A stretch of 64,000 bases of DNA from NCBI GenBank assembly GCA_963590855.1, contig CAVAQT010000015.1, positions 1-64,000 of the forward strand, written 5' to 3'. The notes below the pieces were generated by a model. The model was given only the letters and a program-made list of their open reading frames with translations. It made no database searches and was not told the origin of the DNA. The DNA comes from Ruminococcus_C sp963590855. Lineage in GTDB: Bacteria > Bacillota > Clostridia > Oscillospirales > Ruminococcaceae. Position numbers and translations under genes: made by a program. Each line of letters opens with the position of its first letter. Positions within the stretch are counted from its first letter, which is position 1. Shown piece by piece: positions 25,269 to 33,743 of the stretch.

Positions 25269-26048
25269 TCATGTAACATTGGGCGGTGCGGACGGATCTG
25301 TGATGGACTGATAAAAGGTCAGCGCCTTTGGCTTCAGCCCCAGATGATACTGCACAAAGCGTTCTGTGCATATGCCCAGCGCCCGGAGATTCTCTTCGCC
25401 CAGTTGAAACTGATACAGCCGGTTATAGTCCGCAAAGAGAATGTGCCGCATCGCCTGCAGCACCGGGGCACGGAGCAGGATCGGGTCGCGTACCGTCTCC
25501 GGCGCACCGCAGTCAGTGCAGAAAAAACAGCCCTCTTCCACGGAGAAATAGAGCCGTTTGGGTAAAAATACACCACAGCTGCGGCACATGAGCAGATCGG
25601 GCATCATGCCCAGTTCTGTCATCAGCCGCAGCTCGAAAATGGGTTTCAGGAGTGCTTCTGTGCGCGTGCCGTTTTCCAGATAGTGGAGCGTGTTCAGCAT
25701 CAGCCGCATCACAAAGCAGTTTTCCTCCGGGGTCTGTAGTTCCCGGACACTGAGCCGTATCAGTTCGCTGAAATACATGGCAAGGCTCAGCCGGGAGAGA
25801 GATTCCCGGAGACGGTAAAAAATGCGGATGGGTTCGGCGCTGTCCAGATACAGTCCCTTCTGCTGCTTCCGGATGCTGAAATTGGCATAGGAAAACAGCT
25901 GGGTGGCAGATAGTCCGGCGGAGGTGTTTTTCTTTGCGCCCCGGACATAGATCTCCCGAACCGTGTTATGCTCTGTGAGGATGTCAATAAACTTCCCCCG
26001 TTCTCCGGCGCTCCGTTCCGCCAGAACCAGTCCCCGATAGATCTCCAT
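25269..26048 (-). CDS. recO: DNA repair protein RecO
   Basis: The product is a 259-residue RecO with an N-terminal OB-fold (YRGLVLAERSAGERGKFIDILTE), a helical domain and the zinc-binding cysteines of the C-terminal part (CRSC...CTDCG). RecO acts with RecR in RecA loading at single-strand gaps. The ATG at 26048 has its ribosome binding site (AAAAGGAG) inside the yqzL coding region, whose frame runs on for 65 bases into recO. Translation is therefore probably coupled to yqzL. Confidence 0.9.
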   Translation of the reverse strand: MEIYRGLVLAERSAGERGKFIDILTEHNTVREIYVRGAKKNTSAGLSATQLFSYANFSIRKQQKGLYLDSAEPIRIFYRLRESLSRLSLAMYFSELIRLSVRELQTPEENCFVMRLMLNTLHYLENGTRTEALLKPIFELRLMTELGMMPDLLMCRSCGVFLPKRLYFSVEEGCFFCTDCGAPETVRDPILLRAPVLQAMRHILFADYNRLYQFQLGEENLRALGICTERFVQYHLGLKPKALTFYQSITDPSAPPNVT

Positions 26049-26169
26049 GTGCGGGCTTCTCCTTTTGCACTGCCTGTGCTGTCTGCTGCGCGCTGCCGTC
26101 CAGTCCCCGGCGGTAGTGCAGATAGTCATCGATTCGTCCGGTCATACAGAAAATATCCCATGCGTCCAT
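25984..26169 (-). CDS. yqzL: YqzL family small protein overlapping recO
   Basis: The product is a 61-residue protein starting MDAWDIFCMTGRIDDYLHYR, the pattern of YqzL proteins (W-x-x-F-x-x-T-G-x-x-x-x-Y-L-x-Y), which lie between era and recO across Firmicutes. The ATG at 26169 has a perfect AGGAGGT six bases upstream. Only the first 20 or so residues match the family. The rest, from about residue 41 on, is read in another frame over the recO start. Function is unknown. Confidence 0.8.
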   Translation of the reverse strand: MDAWDIFCMTGRIDDYLHYRRGLDGSAQQTAQAVQKEKPAHGDLSGTGSGGTERRRTGEVY

Positions 26170-26320
26170 ATTGTGTACCTCCTGTTGGAAAGGGCAGGCA
26201 TTTCTTTCAGAGAAACACTTTGCCGGCTCGCAGGGCGGTCGGCGTCCGTTCTTTGAAAAATTGCTGCCTTACTGAGATACCACTAGGTTGCGTGGGGTAT
26301 TGCTTTTTATGTGTGGCAGA

Positions 26321-27217
26321 TTATTCCGGGTTGTCCAGTCCGAAGTTGTGGATCAGCCCTTCTTTGTTGCGCCAGTCCTCCTTGACCTTTACCCAGCACT
26401 GCAAATTGACCTGGATGTAGAAGAAGCGTTCCAGATCTTTTCGGGCGAGGGTGGCAATCTTCCGGAGCATGGTGCCGTTTTTGCCGATGAGGATACCCTT
26501 GTGGGATTCCCGTTCGCAGTAGATGGTGGCGTCGATGTCCAAAAGATCCTTGTCATCCCGTTCCTTCATGCGCTCGATGGAGACGGCGATGCCGTGGGGC
26601 ACTTCGTCCCGGAGCAGGTTCAGGATCTTTTCCCGGATCATCTCCGCCGCCAGTACACGTTCCGGCTGGTCGGTGAATTTTTCATCCGGGAAATAGTGGG
26701 GCGCAGGCTGCGCCAGTGCCATGACCTCCTGTTCCACCAGGTCGATGCCGTCGGCTTCGGTGACGCTCACCGGAATGGTCGCGGCAAAGGGATGCACTGC
26801 GTTCAGCCGGGCGATCGTCCCCATGAGCTTGGTCTTGTCGCTGCAAAGGTCGATCTTGTTCAGCACCAGAATGGTCGGCGTTTTTGCCTTCTCCAGAGAG
26901 CGGAGCAGTTCCTCTTCCTGTTCGGAAAGGGGCTTGGTGCAGTCCTGAACGAACAGCACAGCATCAATATCCGCCACAGCGTCCTTCACGGCTTTCAGCA
27001 TATGACCGCTCAGCTTGGTAGTAGGCTTATGCAGTCCCGGCGTATCCATAAAGACCATCTGTGTTTCGCCCACGGTCTTGATGCCGGTGATGCGGGTGCG
27101 TGTGGTCTGGGGCTTCGGGCTGACAGAAGCGATCTTTTCGCCGATGATGGCGTTGAGCAGAGAGGACTTTCCGGCGTTGGTGTGTCCGGCGAGTGTCACG
27201 AAAACCGATTTTGTCAT
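26321..27217 (-). CDS. era: GTPase Era
   Basis: The product is a 298-residue essential GTPase for 16S rRNA 3'-end maturation and 30S assembly. The G motifs are G1 GHTNAGKSSLL, G3 DTPG, G4 NKID and a G5-like SVTEADG. The C-terminal KH domain includes the family motif ILIGKNGTMLRKIATLARKDLE. Its ATG overlaps the ybeY stop by four bases (ATGA). A gap of about 150 bases separates it from yqzL; in the transcript this gap can form a small stem but shows no clear terminator. Confidence 0.95.
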   Translation of the reverse strand: MTKSVFVTLAGHTNAGKSSLLNAIIGEKIASVSPKPQTTRTRITGIKTVGETQMVFMDTPGLHKPTTKLSGHMLKAVKDAVADIDAVLFVQDCTKPLSEQEEELLRSLEKAKTPTILVLNKIDLCSDKTKLMGTIARLNAVHPFAATIPVSVTEADGIDLVEQEVMALAQPAPHYFPDEKFTDQPERVLAAEMIREKILNLLRDEVPHGIAVSIERMKERDDKDLLDIDATIYCERESHKGILIGKNGTMLRKIATLARKDLERFFYIQVNLQCWVKVKEDWRNKEGLIHNFGLDNPE

Positions 27218-27729
27218 GCGTCAGTATCCTCCGGCTGGTTGGTGAAGGTGGCTTCTCTGGAGATGCCCAGTTCGCCAAGAACTTCTTCTTCCTTTTCCCG
27301 CATTTTGCGTTCTTCCAGCGGGCTCGTCTCATGGTCATAGCCCAAAAGGTGGAGCATGGAGTGCACCGTCAGAAAGCCGATCTCACGCTCCAGAGAGTGG
27401 CCGTACATATTCGCCTGCTTCACTGCCATCTCCAGAGAGATGACCACATCGCCCAGCAGCGCGCATCCGGTCTCTTTGTTGGTGTCATAGTGACCGTCCT
27501 GTCCCAGAGGGAAGGAGAGCACGTCTGTGGCGCGGTCTTTCTGGCGATAGATCCGGTTCAGTCTGTGGATCTCTGCGTTGCTGACAAAGGAGACGCTGAC
27601 CTCTGCATCCTGCTGAAAATGCTCTGCCACCAGAACTGCCTGACAGCAGCGCCGGATGAGCATGCGGATTCCTACAGGAACGCGTACTTCGGTTTGATTG
27701 TTTTTTACCATGACTTTCACTTTTGGCAT
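27214..27729 (-). CDS. ybeY: rRNA maturation endoribonuclease YbeY
   Basis: The product is a 171-residue zinc-dependent single-strand endoribonuclease for rRNA maturation and quality control. The zinc motif HSMLHLLGYDH near the C-terminus, the RATDVLSFP block and LGDVVISLEMA are all present. The ATG at 27729 follows a GGAG site (GAAAGGAGAG); an upstream in-frame start at 27795 is not supported. It lies between phoH and era, the usual arrangement. Confidence 0.94.
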   Translation of the reverse strand: MPKVKVMVKNNQTEVRVPVGIRMLIRRCCQAVLVAEHFQQDAEVSVSFVSNAEIHRLNRIYRQKDRATDVLSFPLGQDGHYDTNKETGCALLGDVVISLEMAVKQANMYGHSLEREIGFLTVHSMLHLLGYDHETSPLEERKMREKEEEVLGELGISREATFTNQPEDTDA

Positions 27730-27811
27730 ATGGAAAGCTCTCCTTTCGCTTGACTTTCTGGACTTTATGATAATTCTATTTTTTTGCAATCTCAATCAGA
27801 TCTTTTCTATT

Positions 27812-28825
27812 TTAATTTCGCGGCTTTTTCGGCTCTTTCCGGTCGGGATGCTCCGGTTTTTTGGCAGCCTGGCGTCGTTCCGCCGCTTCATAGGCGCGGA
27901 TGATGTCCTGCACCAGCTTATGGCGCACCACGTCCCGGTTGGTAAACTCGCAGACCGCGATGTCATCCACCTTTCGCAGGATGCGCGAGGCGATGACCAG
28001 ACCGCTTTTCTGCTTGTCCGGCAGGTCGATCTGGGTAGTGTCGCCGGTGATGACCATGCGGCTGCCGTCGCCCAGACGGGTGAGGAACATCTTCATCTGT
28101 TCCCCGGTGGTGTTCTGCGCCTCGTCCAGGATGATAAAGGCGTTGTCCAGGGTGCGTCCGCGCATATACGCCAGCGGTGCGACCTCGATGGAGCCGCGTT
28201 CCAGCTGACGCTGAAACGCCTCAGCGCCCAGCATCTCAAACAGGCCGTCGTACAGCGGACGGAGATAAGGGTCTACCTTGTCCTGGAGATCGCCGGGCAG
28301 AAATCCCAGCTTTTCGCCGGCTTCTACCGCCGGACGGGTGAGGATGATGCGCTCGACCTCGTGACGGCGGAATGCCCGGACAGCCATCGCCACTGCCAGA
28401 TAGGTCTTTCCGGTGCCGGCAGGGCCGATGCCGAACACGATGGTGTTCTCTGAAATGGCACGGATATAGCTGCGCTGTCCCACGGTACGGGTATGTACCG
28501 GCTTTCCGGATGCAGTCAGACAGACCGTATCATCGTCGGCGAGCTCTGCCAGCTGTCCGGCAGCACCCTCATCCACCATATCGGAGACATAGTGGATGGA
28601 CTGAGGCGTGATGGCCTGACCCGACGCGATCATTTTCAGCAGGGCGGAGACTGCTCCGGCGGCAAGCTCTGCCGCAGCGCCGTCGCCCTGGATGCGCAGT
28701 TCATCACCACGGCAGATCATGCGGACATGATACCGTTGTTCCAACAGCTTGAGATTTTCATCAAAGCTGCCGCATAGTATCTGAAATTGGTTGGTATCCT
28801 GAATTTCGATCAATCGTTCTGCCAT
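27812..28825 (-). CDS. phoH: PhoH-like ATPase (YbeZ type)
   Basis: The product is a 337-residue PhoH-family P-loop ATPase, often found beside ybeY and thought to assist RNA metabolism. It has an N-terminal KH-like region (LLEQRYHVRMICRGDELRIQGD), Walker A GPAGTGKT, Walker B AFIILDEAQN and the late ITGDTTQIDLP motif. It is the first gene of the operon that runs to the amidohydrolase. The ATG at 28825 has AAAGGA about 12 bases upstream. Confidence 0.92.
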   Translation of the reverse strand: MAERLIEIQDTNQFQILCGSFDENLKLLEQRYHVRMICRGDELRIQGDGAAAELAAGAVSALLKMIASGQAITPQSIHYVSDMVDEGAAGQLAELADDDTVCLTASGKPVHTRTVGQRSYIRAISENTIVFGIGPAGTGKTYLAVAMAVRAFRRHEVERIILTRPAVEAGEKLGFLPGDLQDKVDPYLRPLYDGLFEMLGAEAFQRQLERGSIEVAPLAYMRGRTLDNAFIILDEAQNTTGEQMKMFLTRLGDGSRMVITGDTTQIDLPDKQKSGLVIASRILRKVDDIAVCEFTNRDVVRHKLVQDIIRAYEAAERRQAAKKPEHPDRKEPKKPRN

Positions 28826-28881
28826 TGCATGATCCGTTCCTTTCTTTGAAAACGCCTCGGCTCTGGAAGCGTCTTTCCTAT

Positions 28882-28910
28882 ATTATAGCATATTCCTTTT
28901 GAAATGTGAA
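28882..28910 (-). promoter_or_regulatory. Promoter of the phoH operon
   Basis: Minus-strand TTCACA (28910-28905), a 17-bp spacer and TATAAT (28887-28882), about 57 bases before the phoH start. Confidence 0.65.
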
Positions 28911-28930
28911 ACGGTATTCTTCTGTTTTAA

Positions 28931-28973
28931 CAAAAAATTCAGGAATCACCATAAATTTGGTGATTCCTGAATC
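28931..28973 (-). terminator. Strong terminator after the kinase-like gene
   Basis: A perfect 14-bp stem (ATTCAGGAATCACC/GGTGATTCCTGAAT) is followed on the minus strand by TTTTTTG. It separates the kinase-like gene from the phoH promoter. Confidence 0.85.
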
Positions 28974-29035
28974 AGACAGATCGATGATATGGGCCTTTTA
29001 GAACATGTTCCCATAAAATGTCGGTGTATTGCAGC

Positions 29036-30112
29036 CTAATAAAAGCGATAGCCCGAAATATCAGACAAAAAGATCTGATAGGGCGAAAACATGCCGTCGT
29101 CAATGGCGGCGCGGCTGCTTTTCAGAGAGAGAAATTTCTCCGTTTCGCAGCAGGGGAAACGCAGCGTGTACTGTACCTCCTGTTCTGTCCGGGAGGTGAG
29201 CAGCACTGCGTTATAGGCATCGCAGAATTGCTGCACGATCTGTTCCTCCGGGGTACGCAGTCCTGTGTGGTACAGCTGCTCTGCTTCGCTGTGCCGCCGG
29301 CTGAAGGATTCCGTCCCGTCCGGCGACGCGGTGCAGCACAGAAGGATCTTGTCGTCCTGTGCCTTTGCCTGCCAGGAGAGCCGGGCGGCTTCCGGACAGG
29401 CGCGGCGCATCAGCAGGATCAGGCAGAGCAGGCAGTTTTGCAGCCGCCGGCGGTTGACGCGTATGCAGAGCAGACGGTCTGTCTCCAGCCTGATGTGCAT
29501 GGTGCGTCCCAGAACATTTCGACACGATTCGACAAAATTCGACAATTCACGGTCAAGAAAAAGCGCCTCGCCGGAAATTTCACTTTTTTGGAAATATTTC
29601 AGCAGTTCCAGCTGGAGCAGGGAGGGACGCAGGAGACGGCAGCAGTTCCCCTGGATGATGTTCAGTTGTTCCAGCTGCTCTTCCAGCAGCATCCGGGAGT
29701 CGCCGCCGGATTCCTCCAGACTGTCATAGAGCGCGCTGACGGCGTTGGTGATGCCGAAGATCTTCTGCCGCACGGCGGCGATCCGGTTCTCTGCCTCCCG
29801 GTGCAGCTCCGGACAGCTTCCGAAGATCTCGCCGGCGGAGGCGCTGCTGATCTGCACGAGGATCACGTCCTGCTGTCCGATGTGCCGGCTCTCCTGGCGG
29901 ACACAGCAGAGCGCACCGCCGCGGGGCAGCAGGAATGTGCCATTTTCCGGCGTGCCGTCCGGGGAGAAGCGGGGCAGCCGGTCTGCTTCCGGTTCGGCTG
30001 CGGCTCCGGCATCGTTGTGCCAGAGCAGCGTCCCGTCTGTCCCGTAGCACAGCACGGCGTCCTCTGTCTGCTGATACCATCGGCAGATCTGCTGAAAATC
30101 GTTTTGCTCCAT
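29036..30112 (-). CDS. Degenerate sensor histidine kinase-like protein
   Basis: The product is 358 residues with no membrane helix. The N-terminal third resembles a PAS-like sensor (DAVLCYGTDGTLLWHNDAG). A helical region (AENRIAAVRQKIFGITNAVSALYDSLEES) sits where a dimerisation/phosphoacceptor domain would be, but it lacks the phosphorylatable His of an H-E-x-R box. The C-terminal part (VNRRRLQNCLLCLILLMRRA, later a short LRTPEEQIVQQF helix) looks like a worn GHKL ATPase in which the Asn of the N box is missing. It is probably a catalytically dead regulator. The ATG at 30112 has GAGGAGG upstream. Confidence 0.5.
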   Translation of the reverse strand: MEQNDFQQICRWYQQTEDAVLCYGTDGTLLWHNDAGAAAEPEADRLPRFSPDGTPENGTFLLPRGGALCCVRQESRHIGQQDVILVQISSASAGEIFGSCPELHREAENRIAAVRQKIFGITNAVSALYDSLEESGGDSRMLLEEQLEQLNIIQGNCCRLLRPSLLQLELLKYFQKSEISGEALFLDRELSNFVESCRNVLGRTMHIRLETDRLLCIRVNRRRLQNCLLCLILLMRRACPEAARLSWQAKAQDDKILLCCTASPDGTESFSRRHSEAEQLYHTGLRTPEEQIVQQFCDAYNAVLLTSRTEQEVQYTLRFPCCETEKFLSLKSSRAAIDDGMFSPYQIFLSDISGYRFY

Positions 30113-30325
30113 CGGCGCTGGTTCCTCCTCACTGCATTCGCATTTGTCATTATTCTATGCTATTATTATACTACATATTTCAGAATAGGGAAATAAAAAA
30201 AGTGATAATTTTGTCTGCTTTTCAAACTTTGTGCATTATGCATAAAATGACAGGCTATTTTTTGCGGAAAACGTGGAAAATAAGAGAACTTGCCATAGTC
30301 GCCCCTGCTTTTTTTGCGAAAGTGC

Positions 30326-30354
30326 TTGAATTTTTCTGCGGAATGGTGTAAAAT
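30326..30354 (+). promoter_or_regulatory. Promoter of gap
   Basis: TTGAAT (30326-30331), 17 bases, TAAAAT (30349-30354), about 90 bases upstream of the start codon. The 30113-30325 stretch before it holds nothing else that I can support. Confidence 0.65.
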
Positions 30355-30442
30355 AGAGTTATCAAGGAATCACTGGGGCAAAATCGGGCGCTGTCCGGGG
30401 ATGTATATCAGTGCTTTCTAAAATATTAGGAGGTAATTTCCA

Positions 30443-31480
30443 ATGTCAGTTAAAGTTGCTATTAATGGTTTTGGCCGTATCGGCCGTCTCGCATTCCGCC
30501 AGATGTTCGGCGCAGAGGGCTATGAGGTTGTTGCAATCAACGACCTGACTAAGCCGTCTATGCTGGCTCACCTGCTGAAGTATGATACCGCACAGGGCGG
30601 TTATGCAGGCAAGATCGGTGAGAACAAGCACACTGTTTCTGCTGATGACGAGGCTGGTACCATCACTGTTGACGGTAAGACTCTGAAGATCTATGCAAAG
30701 GCTAACGCAGCAGAGCTGCCGTGGGGCGAGATCGGTGTTGACGTTGTTCTGGAGTGCACTGGTTTCTACACCTCTAAGGCTAAGGCACAGGCTCACATCG
30801 ATGCAGGTGCAAAGAAGGTCGTTATCTCTGCTCCGGCTGGCAACGATCTGCCGACTATCGTTTACAATGTAAACCACAACACTCTGACTGCTGATGACAA
30901 GATCATCTCCGCAGCTTCCTGCACCACCAACTGCCTGGCTCCGATGGCTAAGGCTCTGAATGACTATGCTCCGATCCAGAGCGGTATCATGAGCACCATT
31001 CACGCTTACACCGGCGATCAGATGATCCTGGACGGCCCGCACAGAAAGGGTGACCTGAGAAGAGCAAGAGCTGGCGCAGCTAACATCGTTCCGAACTCCA
31101 CCGGTGCTGCAAAGGCAATCGGTCTGGTTATTCCGGAACTGAACGGCAAGCTGATCGGTTCTGCACAGCGTGTACCGGTTCCGACTGGTTCTACCACAAT
31201 CCTGACTGCTGTTGTTAAGGGCACAGACGTAACTGTTGACGGCATCAATGCTGCTATGAAGGCTGCTGCTACTGAGTCCTATGGCTACAACGAAGAGCCG
31301 ATCGTATCTTCTGACGTTATCGGCATGAAGTATGGTTCTCTGTTCGATGCAACTCAGACCATGGTTTCCAAGATCGCTGATGATCTGTATGAAGTACAGG
31401 TTGTTTCTTGGTATGACAACGAGAACAGCTACACCAGCCAGATGGTTCGCACCATCAAGTTCTTCGCTGAACTGGCATAA
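30443..31480 (+). CDS. gap: Glyceraldehyde-3-phosphate dehydrogenase
   Basis: The product is a 345-residue phosphorylating, glycolytic GAPDH. The Rossmann motif INGFGRIGRL opens the protein, and Asp34 fits NAD preference. The catalytic cysteine is Cys160 in SAASCTTNCLAP, with the usual HAYTGDQ and phosphate-binding RRARAGAANIVP segments. A clear AGGAGG precedes the ATG at 30443. Codon choice is unlike most neighbours (many GTT, GCT, GGT, AAG, AAC codons), as expected for one of the most highly expressed genes of a fermenter. It is transcribed alone between its own promoter and a terminator. Confidence 0.96.
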   Translation: MSVKVAINGFGRIGRLAFRQMFGAEGYEVVAINDLTKPSMLAHLLKYDTAQGGYAGKIGENKHTVSADDEAGTITVDGKTLKIYAKANAAELPWGEIGVDVVLECTGFYTSKAKAQAHIDAGAKKVVISAPAGNDLPTIVYNVNHNTLTADDKIISAASCTTNCLAPMAKALNDYAPIQSGIMSTIHAYTGDQMILDGPHRKGDLRRARAGAANIVPNSTGAAKAIGLVIPELNGKLIGSAQRVPVPTGSTTILTAVVKGTDVTVDGINAAMKAAATESYGYNEEPIVSSDVIGMKYGSLFDATQTMVSKIADDLYEVQVVSWYDNENSYTSQMVRTIKFFAELA

Positions 31481-31536
31481 GTTTACGCTGGATTCTCGCA
31501 GACAGAGTGTTCTCTGTCACTGAGTTTGCAAAAGAA

Positions 31537-31569
31537 AGCGGTATGGCGGTTTCGTCATGCCGCTTTTTT
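31537..31569 (+). terminator. Terminator of gap
   Basis: An AGCGGTATGGCG/CGTCATGCCGCT stem with G-U pairs is followed by TTTTTTG, about 55 bases after the gap stop. Confidence 0.75.
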
Positions 31570-31627
31570 GCATACCTGCACCCGACGGGACATATACTAT
31601 CCAAAAACGATCCGGGAGGGATATGTT

Positions 31628-32101
31628 ATGAAAAAGCGCAGTGTGACAGAACTTTTGATCTTTGTGGTATCTGCGGAACTGGTCGGGGCGCTGTCGGGGA
31701 TTCTGGCAGGGAATATGAAGCAGTTTTATCAGAGCCTGGAAAAACCGCCGCTTTCACCGCCGGGCTGGCTGTTTCCTGTGATGTGGAGCATCTTGTATGC
31801 CGTCATGGGGATCAGCGTATATCTCATCTACCGTGCTGATGCGGAAAAGAAACAGACCATATGGGCATATCTTTGGTACGGGGCACAGCTGGGGCTGAAC
31901 TTCTTGTGGAGCATCGTCTTTTTCCGGTTTCATGCCATCGATGCGGCGCTGGTGGTGGTCTTGCTGCTGATCGGTGCAGTCATAGGCATGATCGTGACGT
32001 TTTGGCGCATTCGTCCGGCAGCAGGGTGGCTGAATCTGCCCTATTTGGCGTGGCTGCTGTTTGCTGCCTATCTCAATTTCGGCGTAATGCTGCTCAATTA
32101 A
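31628..32101 (+). CDS. tspO: TspO/MBR family protein
   Basis: The product is a 157-residue five-helix membrane protein of the TspO/peripheral benzodiazepine receptor family. It has the conserved KPPLSPPGWLFPVMWSILY segment, the W-x-x-Q-L-x-L-N-x-x-W-S motif (YGAQLGLNFLWSIVFF) and the LPYLAWLLFAAYLNF end. Family members bind tetrapyrroles and affect stress responses. The role here is not known. The ATG at 31628 follows GGGAGG. A terminator follows the gene. Confidence 0.9.
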   Translation: MKKRSVTELLIFVVSAELVGALSGILAGNMKQFYQSLEKPPLSPPGWLFPVMWSILYAVMGISVYLIYRADAEKKQTIWAYLWYGAQLGLNFLWSIVFFRFHAIDAALVVVLLLIGAVIGMIVTFWRIRPAAGWLNLPYLAWLLFAAYLNFGVMLLN

Positions 32102-32164
32102 CACCTATTTTCAGGAAGATGAAATGCGATTTTTTATGGGAACATGCTCCGTTTTTTCTTGGGA

Positions 32165-32208
32165 AAGCAGACCAGACCGTTTTTTTGCGGCAAGGTCTGC
32201 TTTTTTTG
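32165..32208 (+). terminator. Terminator of tspO
   Basis: An AAGCAGACC/GGTCTGCTT stem with a T-rich loop is followed by a run of seven T, about 65 bases after the stop. Confidence 0.8.
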
Positions 32209-32218
32209 TCAAAATCAA

Positions 32219-32248
32219 TTGACGAGCTTTGGGAAAATGTGTTATAAT
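32219..32248 (+). promoter_or_regulatory. Promoter of the LRR-dockerin gene pair
   Basis: TTGACG (32219-32224), 18 bases, TATAAT (32243-32248). A short imperfect hairpin (ATACCGCA...TTTGTGCGG, 32271-32307) lies between it and the start codon. Confidence 0.7.
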
Positions 32249-32324
32249 AAAAATAATCATAATCTTTACAATACCGCATAGAGCGCACCTCACGGCTTTG
32301 TGCGGCAGAAAGGAGGGAGGTACA

Positions 32325-33743
32325 TTGCGCAGGGTATGGCAGCGCAGCACCGCGTGTTTGCTGGTGCTGTCGCTGATCGTGACATGTCTTTCCGGGTTTG
32401 GCGGACTTTCGGTTTCAGCGGAGAACCCGGAGTGGAAGGTCTATCAGGATGCCATCTATTATATGATAACGCCCCAGAACGAGGTGACCATTAAAGGCGC
32501 TCGTCCGGCAATAACAGAAACAGAGATCCCGGCAGAACTGGACGGCTGCCCGGTGACGGAAATAGCAGGCTATGCCTTTAAGGACTGTACCCGGCTGAAA
32601 CGGGCTGTCTTGCCGGACAGCATCCGAAAGATCGGCGAGTTTGCCTTCATGGACTGCACCCGGCTGGAAGAACTGGTCATTCCTGACACGGTCACCCAGA
32701 TCGGCGGCGGCATTGCAAACGGTACGCCGTGGCTGGCATCTCAGGCAGATGATTTTGTCATTGCCGGACAGGGTATCCTGTTGGCATATCAAGGCGAAAA
32801 GAGCAGCGTGACGGTACCGGACAGTGTGCGCGTCATCGGCGGTTATGCGTTCGACAGCTGCCGTACTGTGCAGCGTGTGACGCTTCCGGCATCGGTGCAG
32901 TCCATCGACGGCTTTGCCTTTGTCAATTGCAGCAATTTGCAGAAGATACAGCTTGCAGACGGACTGGAGACCATTGAGCAGTATGCTTTTCACTGGTGTA
33001 CTTCCCTGACGGAAATAGAGATGCCTGACACGGTAAAGACGGTGGGAAACCATGCGTTCAGCTATTGCAAGGCACTGCGGAAGGTGACGCTTTCTCCGCA
33101 GCTGACACAGATCACCAATGCCATGTTCCAGGGCTGCAATGTGCTGGAGGAGATCACGCTGCCGGACAGTGTGACGGTGATCGCAAGCACGGCGTTTGAC
33201 GGCTGTGCGGCGCTGCAAAAGCTAGTGCTGCCGGAAACGGTGGAGGAGATCGGCGCAGGCGCATTTTCCGGCTGTACCGGGCTGCAGTGGCTCACCATTC
33301 TGAATCCGGCGTGCCGGATCTCGGATACGGAACAGACACTGCCGAAAAATGTTCCGGTCAGCAGCTATGTTGAATCCACTGCCCACATTTTTTCCCAGAA
33401 GTACACCCACCGGTTTTTGCCGCTGGACAGAATGTGCGGCGATATCAACGGCGATCAGGAAGTGAATGCCATGGATGTTTCGCTGCTGCTGACCTATAGC
33501 GCAAAGGCAGGCGCAGGACTTCCGGCGGAGCTGGATGACATTGAACAGTATTGTGCCGACTATGACGAAAACGGCATCATCAATGCCGCGGACGCCAGTG
33601 CGCTCCTCGTCTATATCGCGAGAGAGGGCGTCGGGCTTTCAGAAGCAAAATCAGAAGAATGGCGGATTGAGAAAGGAGTGCTTCTGCATGCAGAAGAAAA
33701 AATGGAGGCGGATCACAGCTTGTCTGACGGCATGCTGTCTTAG
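32325..33743 (+). CDS. Secreted BspA-like LRR protein with dockerin (first of pair)
   Basis: The product is a 472-residue exported protein. The TTG at 32325 is chosen because AGGAGGGAGG lies four bases upstream and a signal peptide follows directly (RSTACLLVLSLIVTCLSG...VSA). About eight BspA-type LRR_5 repeats follow, each reading like V-T-L-P-x-S-V-x-x-I-x-x-x-A-F-x-x-C. A type I dockerin starts at GDINGDQEVNAMDVSLLLTY, and its second repeat is DYDENGIINAADASALLVY. BspA-like repeats mediate binding to proteins and surfaces, and the dockerin suggests cohesin anchoring. The C-terminal tail overlaps the next gene by 56 bases. Confidence 0.88.
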   Translation: MRRVWQRSTACLLVLSLIVTCLSGFGGLSVSAENPEWKVYQDAIYYMITPQNEVTIKGARPAITETEIPAELDGCPVTEIAGYAFKDCTRLKRAVLPDSIRKIGEFAFMDCTRLEELVIPDTVTQIGGGIANGTPWLASQADDFVIAGQGILLAYQGEKSSVTVPDSVRVIGGYAFDSCRTVQRVTLPASVQSIDGFAFVNCSNLQKIQLADGLETIEQYAFHWCTSLTEIEMPDTVKTVGNHAFSYCKALRKVTLSPQLTQITNAMFQGCNVLEEITLPDSVTVIASTAFDGCAALQKLVLPETVEEIGAGAFSGCTGLQWLTILNPACRISDTEQTLPKNVPVSSYVESTAHIFSQKYTHRFLPLDRMCGDINGDQEVNAMDVSLLLTYSAKAGAGLPAELDDIEQYCADYDENGIINAADASALLVYIAREGVGLSEAKSEEWRIEKGVLLHAEEKMEADHSLSDGMLS

